DNA of 64,000 nt from an uncultured Erythrobacter sp. (GTDB lineage: Bacteria; Pseudomonadota; Alphaproteobacteria; Sphingomonadales; Sphingomonadaceae): positions 372,001 through 436,000 of the forward strand of contig NZ_OY284433.1 in NCBI RefSeq assembly GCF_958304185.1, in the 5' to 3' direction. A model generated the notes under the pieces. It was not told the origin of the DNA. It saw only the letters and a program-made list of their open reading frames with translations, and ran no database searches. Below are positions 23,730 to 35,545 of this stretch, one piece after another (position 1 is the stretch's first letter; every line of letters begins with the position of its first letter). A program made the position numbers and the translations under genes.

Positions 23730-24911
23730 TCACCCCAGCCCCCCGACAAACTTATCGAACAGATAGAAGCTATCCTGCGGTCCCGGACTTGCTTCTGGGT
23801 GATACTGTACCGCGAAGGCCCGCTTGCCCTTGATCGCGATCCCGCAATTCGTCCCGTCGAACAGCGAGACATGGGTCTGCTCGACATTCTCCGGCAGGCT
23901 CGCCGCATCTACCGCGAAGCCGTGATTCATCGAGGTGATCTCGACTAGCCCCGTGGTCTCCCCCCAGCCCTCGCCCACGCGCTGGACGGGGTGGTTGGCG
24001 CCGCGATGCCCCTGGTGCATCTTGAGAGTCGTCGCCCCCGCCGCCAAAGCGAGCATCTGGTGGCCGAGGCAAATACCGAACAGCGGAACATCGGCGTCCA
24101 ACAAAGCCTTGATCACCGGCACCGCATATTCGCCGGTCGCCGCCGGGTCGCCGGGGCCGTTGCTCAGGAACACGCCGTCAGGGGCGAGCGCCATCACCTC
24201 GTCGAACGAGGTCTTGGCCGGCACCACCGTCACCCGCGCCCCGGCCTTCACCAGATTGCGGAAGATGTTGTCCTTCGCGCCGTAATCGATCGCCACGACG
24301 TGCGGCTTCGCATCGCGCGCCGCGCGGCCATAGCCCTTGCCGAGCGTCCAGTAGCCGCCCTCCCAGCCTTCCTGCGCCTCGCGGGTCACGCGGATGGCGA
24401 GGTCCATGCCCTCCAGCCCCGGCCATGCCCTAGCGCGTTCCAGCAGGGCGGGGATATCGAACTTTCCGTCGGGCGCATGGGCGATCACCGCATTGGGCGC
24501 GCCGCTCTGGCGGATGCGGCGGGTGAGCGCGCGGGTGTCGACGCCAGCCAGCCCGATTTTGCCGTTGCGCACCATCCAGTCGGCGAATTTCTCGATCGAG
24601 CGGAAGCTCGATGGCTCGGTCACATCCTCGCGGACGATGCAGCCGACCGCGCCTTCGACCTTGCTTTCTATATCCTCACCATTCGCGCCGACATTGCCGA
24701 TATGCGGGAAAGTGAAGGTGACGATCTGCGCGGCATAGGAGGGATCGGTCAGCACCTCCTGATAGCCGGTCATGGCGGTGTTGAAGCACACCTCGCCCAC
24801 GGATGCGCCCACCGCCCCGAATCCCCGGCCCCAGATCACTGTGCCATCGGCCAGAACGAGGACTCCCGTCGCGCCAGAAGGTTGCGCGCGGAAAGATGCG
24901 GGGTCGGCCAT
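23730..24911 (-). CDS. carA: Carbamoyl-phosphate synthase small subunit
   Basis: 393 residues from ATG at 24911, with GGAG about 6 nt upstream; the frame runs to 24986 but homologues start near here. The glutaminase domain has the Cys nucleophile in FGICLGHQMLALAAGA and the catalytic His in VQYHPEASPGPQDS; it supplies ammonia to CarB. The N-terminal CPSase_sm_chain domain includes TGYQEVLTDPSYAAQIVTFT. Divergent from the yqeY-dnaG-rpoD cluster. Confidence 0.97.
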   Translation of the reverse strand: MADPASFRAQPSGATGVLVLADGTVIWGRGFGAVGASVGEVCFNTAMTGYQEVLTDPSYAAQIVTFTFPHIGNVGANGEDIESKVEGAVGCIVREDVTEPSSFRSIEKFADWMVRNGKIGLAGVDTRALTRRIRQSGAPNAVIAHAPDGKFDIPALLERARAWPGLEGMDLAIRVTREAQEGWEGGYWTLGKGYGRAARDAKPHVVAIDYGAKDNIFRNLVKAGARVTVVPAKTSFDEVMALAPDGVFLSNGPGDPAATGEYAVPVIKALLDADVPLFGICLGHQMLALAAGATTLKMHQGHRGANHPVQRVGEGWGETTGLVEITSMNHGFAVDAASLPENVEQTHVSLFDGTNCGIAIKGKRAFAVQYHPEASPGPQDSFYLFDKFVGGLG

Positions 24912-25051
24912 GGGGCGCTCCGTTTGCGGTAAAGCCAGCGATGTTGCTAAGTTTCGTCCGCTAGGCGCGGTGGCGGGCCGCGTCAACCTAGGCGTGCCGC
25001 GCTAATTGCGTTAGAGGCGCGCGTCTGAGTTCAATCCACAGGAAACACGTA

Positions 25052-25504
25052 ATGATCCGTGACGATATCAAGGCCGCCACCATCACCGCGATGAAAGCGG
25101 GCGAAAAGGACCGCACCGCCGCGCTCCGCCAGATCAGCGCCAAGATCAAGGACCGCGACATCGAGGAGCGCACCAGCGGCAAGTCGATCCCCGACGATGA
25201 ACTGGTGGTCAGCGTGCTCCAGAAGATGGCGAAGCAGCGCCGCGAATCGATTGAGATGTATGACGCCGGCGGCCGCGAGGAGCTCGCCGCAGTGGAACGC
25301 GCCGAGCTTACGGTGATCGAGGAATTCCTGCCGCAGATGATGAGCGATGCCGATACCGCCGCCGCGATCGAAACGATCAAGGCCGAGACCGGCGCGTCCA
25401 CCATGAAGGACATGGGCACCGTCATGGCCGAGCTGAAGGCCCGCCACGGCGCGGTGCTCGATGGCAAGCTGGCAAGCTCGCTGGTGAAGGCTGCGCTTTC
25501 GTAA
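25052..25504 (+). CDS. GatB/YqeY domain protein
   Basis: 150 residues, a stand-alone YqeY domain: MIRDDIKAATITAMKAGEKD, LQKMAKQRRESIEMYDAGGR, TVIEEFLPQMMSDAD, then GTVMAELKARHGAVLDG. YqeY domains resemble the tRNA-binding tail of GatB. In alphaproteobacteria the gene commonly precedes dnaG and rpoD, where rpsU sits in gammaproteobacteria. Function not established. Confidence 0.92.
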   Translation: MIRDDIKAATITAMKAGEKDRTAALRQISAKIKDRDIEERTSGKSIPDDELVVSVLQKMAKQRRESIEMYDAGGREELAAVERAELTVIEEFLPQMMSDADTAAAIETIKAETGASTMKDMGTVMAELKARHGAVLDGKLASSLVKAALS

Positions 25505-25512
25505 AATCCTCC

Positions 25513-25603
25513 CGTCGCCCCGTGCTTGACACGGGGCTTGGCTTCTTTCGAACGCAATAGCCGAAGAAGAATATCCGAACCCCGTGTCAAGCACGGGGCG
25601 ACG
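25513..25603. repeat. 91-bp element with perfect 24-bp inverted terminal repeats
   Basis: The left arm 25513-25536 (beginning CGTCGCCCCGTGCTTGACAC) and right arm 25580-25603 are exact reverse complements over 24 bp, separated by 43 bp. It lies between yqeY and dnaG. It resembles a REP doublet or MITE; as RNA it would form a very stable hairpin and may act as a terminator or processing site. No target-site duplication is obvious. Confidence 0.8.
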
Positions 25604-25693
25604 AGGTCTTGGGCTTGCGGTAATCCACACGGGGTGCACAGCCACCTTCGCCCTTCCCTCGACACGAACGGGGATGAGAGGCACTAGAGTCCT

Positions 25694-27553
25694 ATGGCCA
25701 TCACCCCGCAATGGAAGGACGAGCTGCGTGCGCGGATCACGCTCTCGACGCTTGTCCAGCGGTCAGTCAAGCTGACCCGCGCGGGGCGTGAATGGAAGGG
25801 GTGTTGCCCGTTTCACGAGGAAAAGACGCCGAGCTTCTATGTGAACGACCAGAAGCAGTTCTATCACTGCTTCGGCTGCGGCGCGCATGGTGATGCGATC
25901 AGCTGGATGGTGGACCAGCAAGGTCTGCAATTCATGGACGCAGTCAAGGAGCTGGCGGGCATGGCCGGGATGGAGGTCCCCGCCCCCGATCCGGTCATGG
26001 CAAAGAAGGCCGAAGCCCGCGCCAGCCTGATCGACGTGACCGAGGCGGCGCAGCGGTTCTTTGTCGAGAGCCTGTCCGGCCCCTCCGGCGGCGCAGCTCG
26101 CGAGTATTTGCAGCGGCGGGGGTTCTCGGCGCAGGTCATGGCAGAGTTCGGCTTTGGCTGGGCACCCGATGACCGGCAGGCCCTACCCCGCGCACTGATG
26201 CAGTTCGCCGAGGATATGCTCGAAGGCGCCGGGATGCGCGCCGCCAATGAGCAGGGCGAGCGATACGACCGCTTCCGTGGCCGCGTCATGCTCCCCATCC
26301 AGGACGCGCGCGGGCGGGTGATCGCCTTTGGGGGCCGCATCCTCGACAAGCGGGACGGCGTCGCCAAATATCTCAACTCCCCCGACACCGATCTGTTCGA
26401 CAAGGGTCGCACGCTCTATAACCTGCATCGCGCCGCACCTGCCGCGCGCCAGAGCGGGCGGGTGGTGGTGGTCGAAGGTTACATGGATGTCATCGCGCTT
26501 GCCAATGCCGGGATCACCGATGCGGTCGCCCCGCTCGGCACCGCGCTGACCGAGATGCAGCTCGAGTTGCTGTGGCGCATGGTCGATGCCCCGGTGCTGT
26601 GCTTCGACGGCGATGCGGCGGGTCAACGCGCTGCAATGCGAGCGATCACCCGCGCCCTGCCCCTGCTCGCGCCGATGCGCTCGCTCAGCATCGGGCGTCT
26701 GCCTGCCGGGCTCGATCCCGATGATCTGATCAAAGCGCAAGGTAAGGCGGCGATGGAACGGCTGCTGGAGAACCCCACCAGCCTGATCGAAACGCTGTGG
26801 GAATTTGAACGCGACGCCCAGCCCCTCACCACGCCTGAGGCCAAGGCCGGATTGAAGGCGCGGCTGATGGCGCATGTTGAAACCATCGCCGACTCCGAGA
26901 TCAAAGGGCTGTATCGTCGGGAATTGTCCGACCGCTTCTCAGCCTTCGCTTATCCGCCCCGTCCGCCGAAGCCCGCGTTTCAGCCCGGTCAGCGCGGGCC
27001 GTGGAAGGGCGGCCCGCCGCAGCCGCAAGGCCTGTCCGACGGCGCGCGCGCACAGCTTTCGGGGATGATGGCAGGCGGCCAGCAGCAGGGTCTGCTCAGC
27101 GCGGTTCTGGCAGGCTTCGTGCGCCATCCCAACCAGATTGCGCGCCATGCCGAAGCGCTTTCGGTTCTGGCGCGGGCCAACCCCAAAGCTGCCGCATTGA
27201 TCGAATCGCTGTTCGAACTTGCAGAAACGCTTGATTCGCGAGCCGCAACCGCCATATGCAACGCGCAAGGCCAACCTGCCCCGCCGGCAGATATCCGCTA
27301 CGCCTTTCTTGATGAAGGCAACGATCCCGGCGCTGCGTGTGAGGAACTGGCTGAAGCTGTGTCGCTGCTGGTCGAAAGGCCGGCGCTGGAGGCTGCGCTT
27401 GCGGCCACCATTGCTCGTTTCGAAAGCGACCCGGAAGGGTCGTTTGCGGAACAGACCCGCCTGCGCGCGCAGCTCATGGCAGTCGAAGAACGCCTCAAGG
27501 CCTTCGGGCGCCGCAAAGCGGGCGCTACGGCCACGGGTGACGATACCGCTTAA
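25694..27553 (+). CDS. dnaG: DNA primase
   Basis: 619 residues. CHC2 zinc finger at about 36-67 (CCPFHEEKTPSF, then QFYHCFGCGAHGDAISW). Toprim domain with VVVVEGYMDVIALANAG near 258 and CFDGDAAGQRAAMRA near 298. The C-terminal DnaB-binding domain follows a Pro/Gly-rich linker (about 420-445). It primes Okazaki fragments at the fork. It lies upstream of rpoD (73 bp), as in the macromolecular-synthesis operon. Confidence 0.97.
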   Translation: MAITPQWKDELRARITLSTLVQRSVKLTRAGREWKGCCPFHEEKTPSFYVNDQKQFYHCFGCGAHGDAISWMVDQQGLQFMDAVKELAGMAGMEVPAPDPVMAKKAEARASLIDVTEAAQRFFVESLSGPSGGAAREYLQRRGFSAQVMAEFGFGWAPDDRQALPRALMQFAEDMLEGAGMRAANEQGERYDRFRGRVMLPIQDARGRVIAFGGRILDKRDGVAKYLNSPDTDLFDKGRTLYNLHRAAPAARQSGRVVVVEGYMDVIALANAGITDAVAPLGTALTEMQLELLWRMVDAPVLCFDGDAAGQRAAMRAITRALPLLAPMRSLSIGRLPAGLDPDDLIKAQGKAAMERLLENPTSLIETLWEFERDAQPLTTPEAKAGLKARLMAHVETIADSEIKGLYRRELSDRFSAFAYPPRPPKPAFQPGQRGPWKGGPPQPQGLSDGARAQLSGMMAGGQQQGLLSAVLAGFVRHPNQIARHAEALSVLARANPKAAALIESLFELAETLDSRAATAICNAQGQPAPPADIRYAFLDEGNDPGAACEELAEAVSLLVERPALEAALAATIARFESDPEGSFAEQTRLRAQLMAVEERLKAFGRRKAGATATGDDTA

Positions 27554-27626
27554 GCGGCGGATATGGGATTAATTGGCGGCCCCGCGCATCTCGCGGACCG
27601 CCCGGCAACGGATAGACACGAAAAAT

Positions 27627-29654
<2,028 letters not shown>

Positions 29655-29665
29655 AAGGAAAGCAC

Positions 29666-30274
29666 ATGCGGGTCGCACGCTGTATTCTCGCCCTCGCCTC
29701 TGCGGCCTTGCTGGTCGCGCCTCCCGCGCTTGCCGCTCAGGAGGCCGACTACGTTCCTCCAGCGGACGAATTGGCGGAGGCAAAGGTGATCATCGAGGCG
29801 ATGCTGCCTAGTGACAAGCGTGAGCAGATCATCCTAGATATGGCCGTTGCCGTAGGTAACCAGGCAGCTGCCGGGTTCATGACAGGGCCGATCTTTGCGG
29901 AACCAGGGATCAAGGCGATAACTGATGCGTACCTCATAGAGCTTCCGGAAATGATGCGACCGCTTTTTGCCGAGCACATGCCGCGGATTTTAGAGGCGAC
30001 AGCCCTTGCCTATACGCGCGAGTTCACTCTGGATGAACTGCGGGACATCAGCGCCTTCGCACGAACTCCCAGCGGACAGCGCTATTTTCTGAATCTTCAA
30101 AAGTTCCAGTCTGACCCTGCCGTAGCCCAAGCCAATCAGGCCATGTTCGCTGACCTTGCTCCCATTCAGCGGGCAACAGCTGAGAAACTCAAGACGCAGA
30201 TTCAGGAATACCTGATCGCGAACCCCGATGTCCTCCGCCGCCTTGAGACGGCAGGGGGCGACGGCAAGAATTGA
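29666..30274 (+). CDS. DUF2059 exported protein
   Basis: 202 residues with signal peptide (ILALASAALLVAPPALA, cleaved before AQEADY). The DUF2059 domain covers about 95-175 (RILEATALAYTREFTLDELR, ISAFARTPSGQRYFLNLQKF). It starts 11 bp after rpoD with AAAGGAAAG upstream. Periplasmic, function unknown. Confidence 0.85.
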   Translation: MRVARCILALASAALLVAPPALAAQEADYVPPADELAEAKVIIEAMLPSDKREQIILDMAVAVGNQAAAGFMTGPIFAEPGIKAITDAYLIELPEMMRPLFAEHMPRILEATALAYTREFTLDELRDISAFARTPSGQRYFLNLQKFQSDPAVAQANQAMFADLAPIQRATAEKLKTQIQEYLIANPDVLRRLETAGGDGKN

Positions 30275-30344
30275 TCTTCGGTGCCGGTACGACGGCGACG
30301 GGCGGATCTTATTTTGTCGGCGGCGCAGCTTACGCTTTGACCTC

Positions 30345-30527
30345 TTAGCCCTTCTTCTCCGGCAGCGACTTGCGCTTGGTTTCGGCCAAATCCTCCAGCT
30401 CTTCTTCACTCATCGAATCGGCCATGCTCTTCGATGCGCCTTTGAGATCCATCTTCGGGGTCTCTCCACGCTTGGCCGACAGTGCGGCTCCTGCGGCTTT
30501 CTGCTGTGCTTTCGATTTGGCTGGCAT
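30345..30527 (-). CDS. DUF3008 small basic protein
   Basis: 60 residues from ATG at 30527, with AAGGAG 7 nt upstream; the longer frame to 30554 is less likely. The sequence MPAKSKAQQKAAGAALSAKR, then GASKSMADSMSEEELEDLAE and ending PEKKG, is the DUF3008 family of small, Lys/Ala-rich proteins. The role is unknown; the composition suggests a nucleic-acid-binding or stress protein. Confidence 0.88.
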   Translation of the reverse strand: MPAKSKAQQKAAGAALSAKRGETPKMDLKGASKSMADSMSEEELEDLAETKRKSLPEKKG

Positions 30528-30670
30528 CGCACTCTCCTTTGTGTGCCATCGCACTGCAATCTAGGAGCACGGGCCTGCCTGGCCCTAACCTGTGTCACCG
30601 GTGAAACCCCCCGTCGAAAAGCCTCTCTCAAGGGGTGGAGAATCCTCGCCTATGCGACTATGTGGACGCC

Positions 30671-31150
30671 ATGCGCATCGCCATTGCCTCTGATCATGCC
30701 GCCGTCGAGCTGAAGGCGGAACTCGCCGAATGGCTCATTGAGGAAGGCCACGACGTCGCCGACCTCGGCCCTGAGCCGGGAGTGAGCGTCGATTACCCCG
30801 ATTACGGCTATCGCCTCGCGGAAATCATCGCAGAGGGCACGGTCGAATTCGGCGTTGCCCTGTGCGGCAGCGGGATCGGCATTTCGATCAGCGTCAATCG
30901 CCACCCGCAGGTGCGCTGCGCCTTGGTGAGTGAGCCCCTGTCTGCCGCCCTCGCCCGCGAACATAATGACGCCAATTGCATCGCAATGGGCGCGCGTCTC
31001 GTAGGGATTGAAATGGCCAAATCCTGCATCGCCACCTTCCTAGATACCGAATTCGCCGATGCCGGCGATCCGGCCGGGCGCCACCAGCGCCGCGTCGGTA
31101 AGCTCGGCCAGCCCCCGTTCCAGCCTGATCATATCGAGACCCACCAATGA
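30671..31150 (+). CDS. rpiB: Ribose 5-phosphate isomerase B
   Basis: 159 residues of the RpiB/LacAB family from ATG at 30671 ([20 protein letters not shown]). The active-site Cys is in [15 protein letters not shown], with [20 protein letters not shown] containing the catalytic region. It interconverts ribose and ribulose 5-phosphates. Its stop overlaps the glyA start by 4 bp, the usual alphaproteobacterial rpiB-glyA pairing. Confidence 0.95.
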   Translation: MRIAIASDHAAVELKAELAEWLIEEGHDVADLGPEPGVSVDYPDYGYRLAEIIAEGTVEFGVALCGSGIGISISVNRHPQVRCALVSEPLSAALAREHNDANCIAMGARLVGIEMAKSCIATFLDTEFADAGDPAGRHQRRVGKLGQPPFQPDHIETHQ

Positions 31151-32472
31151 GCACTGCCCCGATTGATTTCGCCGCCCGTTCCGCTGTCCAGTCGATGGAC
31201 GGCTTCTGGAATGACGATCTGGCCCATGCCGATCCGGAGATCGCCGCCGCGATTGGCAAGGAACTCGCCCGCCAGCGCGACAAGATCGAACTGATCGCGT
31301 CCGAGAACATCGCAAGCCGCGCCGTGCTCGAAGCCGCGGGCAGCGTTTTCACCAACAAGTACGCCGAGGGCTATCCGGGCAAGCGTTACTACGGTGGCTG
31401 CGACTATGCCGACGTGGTTGAAACCTTGGCCATCGATCGCGCCAAGCAATTGTTCGGCTGCAACTTCGCCAATGTGCAGCCCAACTCTGGGTCGCAGATG
31501 AACCAGGCGGTGTTCCTCGCCCTGCTCAATCCCGGCGACACCTTCATGGGCCTCGACCTCAATTCGGGCGGGCACCTTACCCACGGCTCGCCCGTCAATA
31601 TGAGCGGCAAGTGGTTCAACCCGGTCTCCTATGGTGTGACCCAGGGCGCCGAAACCATCGACATGGATGAAGTCGCCGCCAAGGCGCGCGAGCACAAGCC
31701 CAAGCTGATCATCTGCGGCGGCACCGCCTATTCGCGGCTGTGGGACTTCCCCGCCTTCCGCGCTATCGCAGACGAAGTGGGCGCAATTTTGCTGTGCGAC
31801 ATGAGCCACATCTCCGGCCTCGTCGCAGGCGGCGCGCATCCCTCGCCCTTCCCGCATTGCGACATCGTCACCTCGACCACCCACAAGTCGCTGCGCGGCC
31901 CGCGTTCGGGCATCATCCTGTGGAATGACGAGAAGTACACCAAGCCGCTCAACATGGCGGTCTTCCCCGGCCTTCAGGGTGGCCCGCTGATGCACATCGT
32001 CGCGGCCAAGGCGGTCGCCTTCAAGGAAGCGCTGGCGCCTGAGTTCAAGACCTACGCCCACCGCATCGTCGCAAACGCCCGCGCGCTGGCGGCGAGCCTC
32101 GAAGAAAACGGGCTGCGCATCGTTTCCGGTGGGACCGACAACCACTCGATGCTGGTTGACCTCACCGCCAAGGATGTGACCGGCAAGGATGCCGAAAAGG
32201 GCCTCGACCGCGCTTGGCTCACTTGCAACAAGAACGGTATCCCATTCGACACCCGCTCGCCCTTCGTCACCAGCGGCATCCGCTTGGGCACGCCCGCCGG
32301 CACCACCCGCGGTTTCGGCCCCGAAGAGTTCCGCACGATCGGCAAGCTTATCGCCGAAGTAGTCGAAGGCCTGTCCAAAAACGGTCCCGAAGGCGATGCC
32401 CAAATCGAAGAGAGCGTCCGTCAGCGGGTCAGCATGCTGTGCGCTGCCTTCCCTGTCTATCCCGGAATGTGA
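31147..32472 (+). CDS. glyA: Serine hydroxymethyltransferase
   Basis: 441 residues. The PLP lysine is in [13 protein letters not shown], with [33 protein letters not shown] and [15 protein letters not shown]. It converts serine and tetrahydrofolate to glycine and methylene-THF. It is translationally coupled to rpiB and followed by a small membrane protein, nrdR and trmJ on the same strand. Confidence 0.98.
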   Translation: MSTAPIDFAARSAVQSMDGFWNDDLAHADPEIAAAIGKELARQRDKIELIASENIASRAVLEAAGSVFTNKYAEGYPGKRYYGGCDYADVVETLAIDRAKQLFGCNFANVQPNSGSQMNQAVFLALLNPGDTFMGLDLNSGGHLTHGSPVNMSGKWFNPVSYGVTQGAETIDMDEVAAKAREHKPKLIICGGTAYSRLWDFPAFRAIADEVGAILLCDMSHISGLVAGGAHPSPFPHCDIVTSTTHKSLRGPRSGIILWNDEKYTKPLNMAVFPGLQGGPLMHIVAAKAVAFKEALAPEFKTYAHRIVANARALAASLEENGLRIVSGGTDNHSMLVDLTAKDVTGKDAEKGLDRAWLTCNKNGIPFDTRSPFVTSGIRLGTPAGTTRGFGPEEFRTIGKLIAEVVEGLSKNGPEGDAQIEESVRQRVSMLCAAFPVYPGM

Positions 32473-32485
32473 GGAGGCCTCAGCC

Positions 32486-32707
32486 ATGAATGATCAGGAT
32501 CCGCGCCAAGGCCCCGATTGGGTCGAAGAGGTGAAGACCGAAGTAACCGGCATGGCCAAGGAGGGGATCAACCACCCCTCAACCGGCCCTGTCCTGACCG
32601 GAGCGGCCATTGGCGCCGTGGCAGGTCTGGTCCTGCCGGTCGTGTCATGGCCGGTGGGCTTGCTGGCCGGCGCCGGCTTCGCACTCTATCAGAGAATCAA
32701 GAAATAA
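32486..32707 (+). CDS. Small membrane protein
   Basis: 73 residues from ATG at 32486, with GAGGAG about 10 nt upstream. A soluble N-terminus (DPRQGPDWVEEVKTEVTGMA) is followed by one or two short membrane spans (VLTGAAIGAVAGLVLPVVSW, PVGLLAGAGFALYQ) with Gly-zipper spacing, ending QRIKK. It sits 13 bp after glyA and 8 bp before nrdR. Function unknown. Confidence 0.78.
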   Translation: MNDQDPRQGPDWVEEVKTEVTGMAKEGINHPSTGPVLTGAAIGAVAGLVLPVVSWPVGLLAGAGFALYQRIKK

Positions 32708-32715
32708 CTCTCTGA

Positions 32716-33192
32716 ATGCGTTGTCCTTTTTGCGCCCATGATGATACCCAGGTAAAAGACAGCCGCCCGACCGAGGACAATGCCTCGATCCGGCGGCGTC
32801 GCCAGTGTTCGTCCTGTGGGGCGCGCTTCACCACCTTTGAACGCGTGCAATTGCGCGAGGTGGTGGTGGTCAAGTCAGGGGGCAATGGCGAGGCGTCGCG
32901 GCGTGAACCGTTCGACCGGTCCAAGCTGGAACACTCGGTCGCGCTCGCCTGCCGTAAGCGCGGGATTGATCAGGAGCGGCTCGACCAGCTGATCTCGGGC
33001 ATCCAGCGGCAGGTCGAAACCTCGGGTGAGGCGGAAGTGCCGTCCTCGCATATTGGCGAGTTGGTGATGGAAGGGCTGCGGCAGATCGATTCGGTCGCCT
33101 ATATCCGCTTCGCCAGCGTCTACCGCGATTTCTCCGAAGCACGCGATTTCGAGGAATTTGCCAGCACCGTCCAGCAAGCCGCGAAAGAATAG
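32716..33192 (+). CDS. nrdR: Transcriptional repressor NrdR
   Basis: 158 residues. The N-terminal zinc ribbon has Cys3/Cys6 (MRCPFC) and Cys31/Cys34 ([17 protein letters not shown]), followed by an ATP-cone (about 46-140). NrdR senses (d)ATP and represses ribonucleotide reductase genes at NrdR boxes. None of those targets lies in this window. Confidence 0.97.
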   Translation: MRCPFCAHDDTQVKDSRPTEDNASIRRRRQCSSCGARFTTFERVQLREVVVVKSGGNGEASRREPFDRSKLEHSVALACRKRGIDQERLDQLISGIQRQVETSGEAEVPSSHIGELVMEGLRQIDSVAYIRFASVYRDFSEARDFEEFASTVQQAAKE

Positions 33193-33199
33193 GCAGAAC

Positions 33200-33946
33200 A
33201 TGGCCGAACTCAACAAGCCGGTGATCGTGCTCGTGCGTCCGCAGCTGGGTGAGAACATCGGCAAGGCGGCGCGTGCGATGCTCAATTTCGGGCTGACGGA
33301 GCTGCGGCTGGTCTCCCCCCGCGATGGCTGGCCCAACCCCACGGCAGGGCCTGCTGCGTCGGGCGCGGATATCGTGCTCGAACAGGCGAAGGTTTACGCC
33401 ACAACCGCCGAAGCGGTCGCTGACTGTGCGCACGTCCACGCCACCACCGTGCGCAAGCGCGGCGTGACCAAGCCGGTGATCGGTGCAGATGAAGCTGGGC
33501 GGTTGGTCCACACCGAGCCTGGCCGCCACGCGATCATCTTCGGCCCCGAACGCTCCGGCCTCGAGACCGAAGATGTGGCGCTGGCCCGCAATATCCTCAC
33601 GATCCCGATCAACCCCGAGTTCGGTTCGCTCAATCTGGCGCAGGCGGTGATTCTGGTCGCCTATGAATGGTCACGCGCCGGGCGCGAGATGGCGGGCGTT
33701 GATCCGGTGCTGGTGCAGCCGACGATCGAAGAGATTCTCCCCCCCGCGCCGCAGGAAGAGCTTGAGGGGCTGATCGCCCACTTTGAAGCGCTACTCGGCC
33801 CGCGCGGCTATTTCCGCCCTGAAGGCCGCGCCGAAGCGAACCGTCGCAACTTGCGCGGAGTGCTGACGAAGCCGGGCTGGAATCATCTCGAAGTGCGCAC
33901 TCTGAGGGGCGTTCTGACCACAATCGAGCGCGGGCGGATCGAGTAA
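33200..33946 (+). CDS. trmJ: TrmJ-like tRNA/rRNA (2'-O) methyltransferase, SPOUT family
   Basis: 248 residues from ATG at 33200. SPOUT knot motifs: VIVLVRPQLGENIGKAARAM, HAIIFGPERSGLETEDVALA and IPINPEFGSLNLAQAVILVA. The C-terminal tail (about 160-248) has the TrmJ helical extension (LIAHFEALLGPRGYFRPEGR, NLRGVLTKPGWNHLEVRTLR). Expected to methylate position 32 of tRNAs; other SpoU-type RNA targets are possible. Confidence 0.9.
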   Translation: MAELNKPVIVLVRPQLGENIGKAARAMLNFGLTELRLVSPRDGWPNPTAGPAASGADIVLEQAKVYATTAEAVADCAHVHATTVRKRGVTKPVIGADEAGRLVHTEPGRHAIIFGPERSGLETEDVALARNILTIPINPEFGSLNLAQAVILVAYEWSRAGREMAGVDPVLVQPTIEEILPPAPQEELEGLIAHFEALLGPRGYFRPEGRAEANRRNLRGVLTKPGWNHLEVRTLRGVLTTIERGRIE

Positions 33947-34028
33947 CGTCGTTCGTCGAACGGGGTTGGACACTGGCCCGTCAGTCGCTAGCTTTAAATC
34001 CCCCCGCCCCAACCAAGTGAGATTGCTG

Positions 34029-34301
34029 ATGATTTCCCCGCGCCGCTTCCTGCTGGCCTGTGCTGGCAGCCTGCTGCTTTTGCCCTTCGCCGCAGCCGCC
34101 CAGTCCGACGATCAAGCCGGCGAAGCCCCGCCTGCGGCTGAAACCCCCGCGCCCAAGCCTGACGAGGAAACGGCCAAGGAAGACACCGCCGAGGAAAGCA
34201 AGCGCGTGTGCAAGTCTGTCCGGGCCGATCCGTCGAGCCGCCGCAAGACGCGCGTGTGCCGCACGGTCGAGGAATGGCGCGAATTGAACGTGCCGCTCTG
34301 A
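34029..34301 (+). CDS. Small exported Pro/Glu-rich protein
   Basis: 90 residues from ATG at 34029. Signal peptide FLLACAGSLLLLPFAAAAQ, a Pro/Ala/Glu/Lys linker (about 25-58), then a short conserved-looking tail with two Cys (RVCKSVRADPSSRRKTRVCR, TVEEWREL). This tail recurs in small sphingomonad periplasmic proteins. Function unknown. Confidence 0.75.
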   Translation: MISPRRFLLACAGSLLLLPFAAAAQSDDQAGEAPPAAETPAPKPDEETAKEDTAEESKRVCKSVRADPSSRRKTRVCRTVEEWRELNVPL

Positions 34302-34487
34302 TCGGACTCAAGGCAATCGGGCGCACAACGCTTGACCTTCGCGGTCATCCTGCTATGCGCGCGCCTTCGCAAATGGGCCCTGCACCCCGGTGAAGCAGTG
34401 GCCGCATCCCGCTTGATGGCGTGATGGAGCGATACCGGGTTCAATGGCTGCCCAATGGGGGCGGCCCAGCAATTTGAAGGAAGACGT

Positions 34488-35102
34488 ATGTCGAAGCGCA
34501 AAAGCGCCAAGTACAAGCTTGACCGCCGGATGGGCGAAAACATCTGGGGTCGTCCCAATTCCCCGGTGAACAAGCGTTCCTACGGCCCCGGCCAGCACGG
34601 TCAGCGTCGCAAGGGCAAGATGAGCGATTATGGCCTCCAGCTGCGCGCCAAGCAGAAGCTGAAGGGCTATTACGGCGACGTCACCGAAAAGCAGTTCAAG
34701 CGCACCTATGCCGAAGCATCGCGCATGAAGGGCGATACCAGCCAGAACCTGATCGGCCTGCTCGAACAGCGTCTCGACATGGTGGTGTACCGCGCCAAGT
34801 TCGCTCCGACCATCTTCTCGGCCCGTCAGGTCGTCAGCCACGGTCACATCTATGTGAACGGTGTGAAGTGCAACATCGCCTCGCGCCGCGTGGAAATTGG
34901 CGATGTCGTCAGCCTCGGCAGCAAGGCCAAGGAAATGGCCCTCGTGATCGAAGCCCAGGGCCTCGCCGAGCGTGACATTCCCGATTACGTCCAGCCCGAT
35001 GGCAACGACAAGATCACCTTCACCCGCGTGCCGAAGCTCGACGAAGTGCCCTACCCGGTCACGATGGAGCCGAACCTGGTGGTGGAATTCTACTCGCGCT
35101 GA
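34488..35102 (+). CDS. rpsD: Ribosomal protein uS4
   Basis: 204 residues from ATG at 34488, with AAGGAAG upstream. The N-terminal domain starts [20 protein letters not shown] (no zinc Cys, the Zn-free C- form) and the S4 RNA-binding domain is near 95-155 ([33 protein letters not shown]). A primary 16S rRNA binder in 30S assembly. Followed by a strong terminator. Confidence 0.98.
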   Translation: MSKRKSAKYKLDRRMGENIWGRPNSPVNKRSYGPGQHGQRRKGKMSDYGLQLRAKQKLKGYYGDVTEKQFKRTYAEASRMKGDTSQNLIGLLEQRLDMVVYRAKFAPTIFSARQVVSHGHIYVNGVKCNIASRRVEIGDVVSLGSKAKEMALVIEAQGLAERDIPDYVQPDGNDKITFTRVPKLDEVPYPVTMEPNLVVEFYSR

Positions 35103-35125
35103 TCCTTCGGACAGCGATGGATACG

Positions 35126-35157
35126 AAAAGGGCGGCCTTGCGGGGCCGCCCTTTTTC
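35126..35157 (+). terminator. Intrinsic terminator after rpsD
   Basis: The stem GGGCGGCC / GGCCGCCC (35130-35137 and 35144-35151) with a 6-nt loop is preceded by AAAA and followed by TTTTT. It starts about 25 bp after the rpsD stop. The A tract makes it potentially bidirectional, also serving the convergent chorismate mutase gene. Confidence 0.92.
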
Positions 35158-35180
35158 GTTGCAGGCTTGGGAAACCGGGG

Positions 35181-35492
35181 TCAGTCCCTGATCCGGTCCC
35201 ATTCGCCAAATTCATAGGCGATCGAGCCTTCGACGAGGCGCTCCCAGATGTCGCCAACCACGTCTGCCGGAATGCCGTAGGCCTCGGCTTCGGCCACAGC
35301 GGCGGCGATCACGCTCGCCTTGCGCGCTTCGTCACGCACGGCGTCGCGGGTCGGCTTGATCCGGGCGGCAGCGCGCATATACCCGAAGCGTTTGGCGAGC
35401 AGCGCGACCAGCTCGGCATCGAGTGCATCGACCCCGGCACGGACTTCGGGCATGGTTGTGCAGTCTTCAGGGTTCAGGGGACAATCGGTCAT
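35181..35492 (-). CDS. Chorismate mutase (AroQ class)
   Basis: 103 residues, an all-helical AroQ domain: EVRAGVDALDAELVALLAKR, FGYMRAAARIKPTRDAVRDE, then GDIWERLVEGSIAYEF. It converts chorismate to prephenate on the way to Phe and Tyr. As a stand-alone short enzyme it could also be the isochorismate-pyruvate-lyase type (PchB-like), which shares the fold; chorismate mutase is the more likely role. Convergent with rpsD. Confidence 0.85.
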   Translation of the reverse strand: MTDCPLNPEDCTTMPEVRAGVDALDAELVALLAKRFGYMRAAARIKPTRDAVRDEARKASVIAAAVAEAEAYGIPADVVGDIWERLVEGSIAYEFGEWDRIRD

Positions 35493-35545
35493 GGCCAGCG
35501 CCCTAGGCGGTCAAACCGCCTCTTGTCGAGGGGCTTCCCCACCCT

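Noticed and set aside
22592-23908. A 438-residue protein using the whole open frame
   Set aside because: Its first ~240 residues are antisense to the DUF559 gene and palindromic repeats and are low-complexity; only the last ~200 residues look like a protein.
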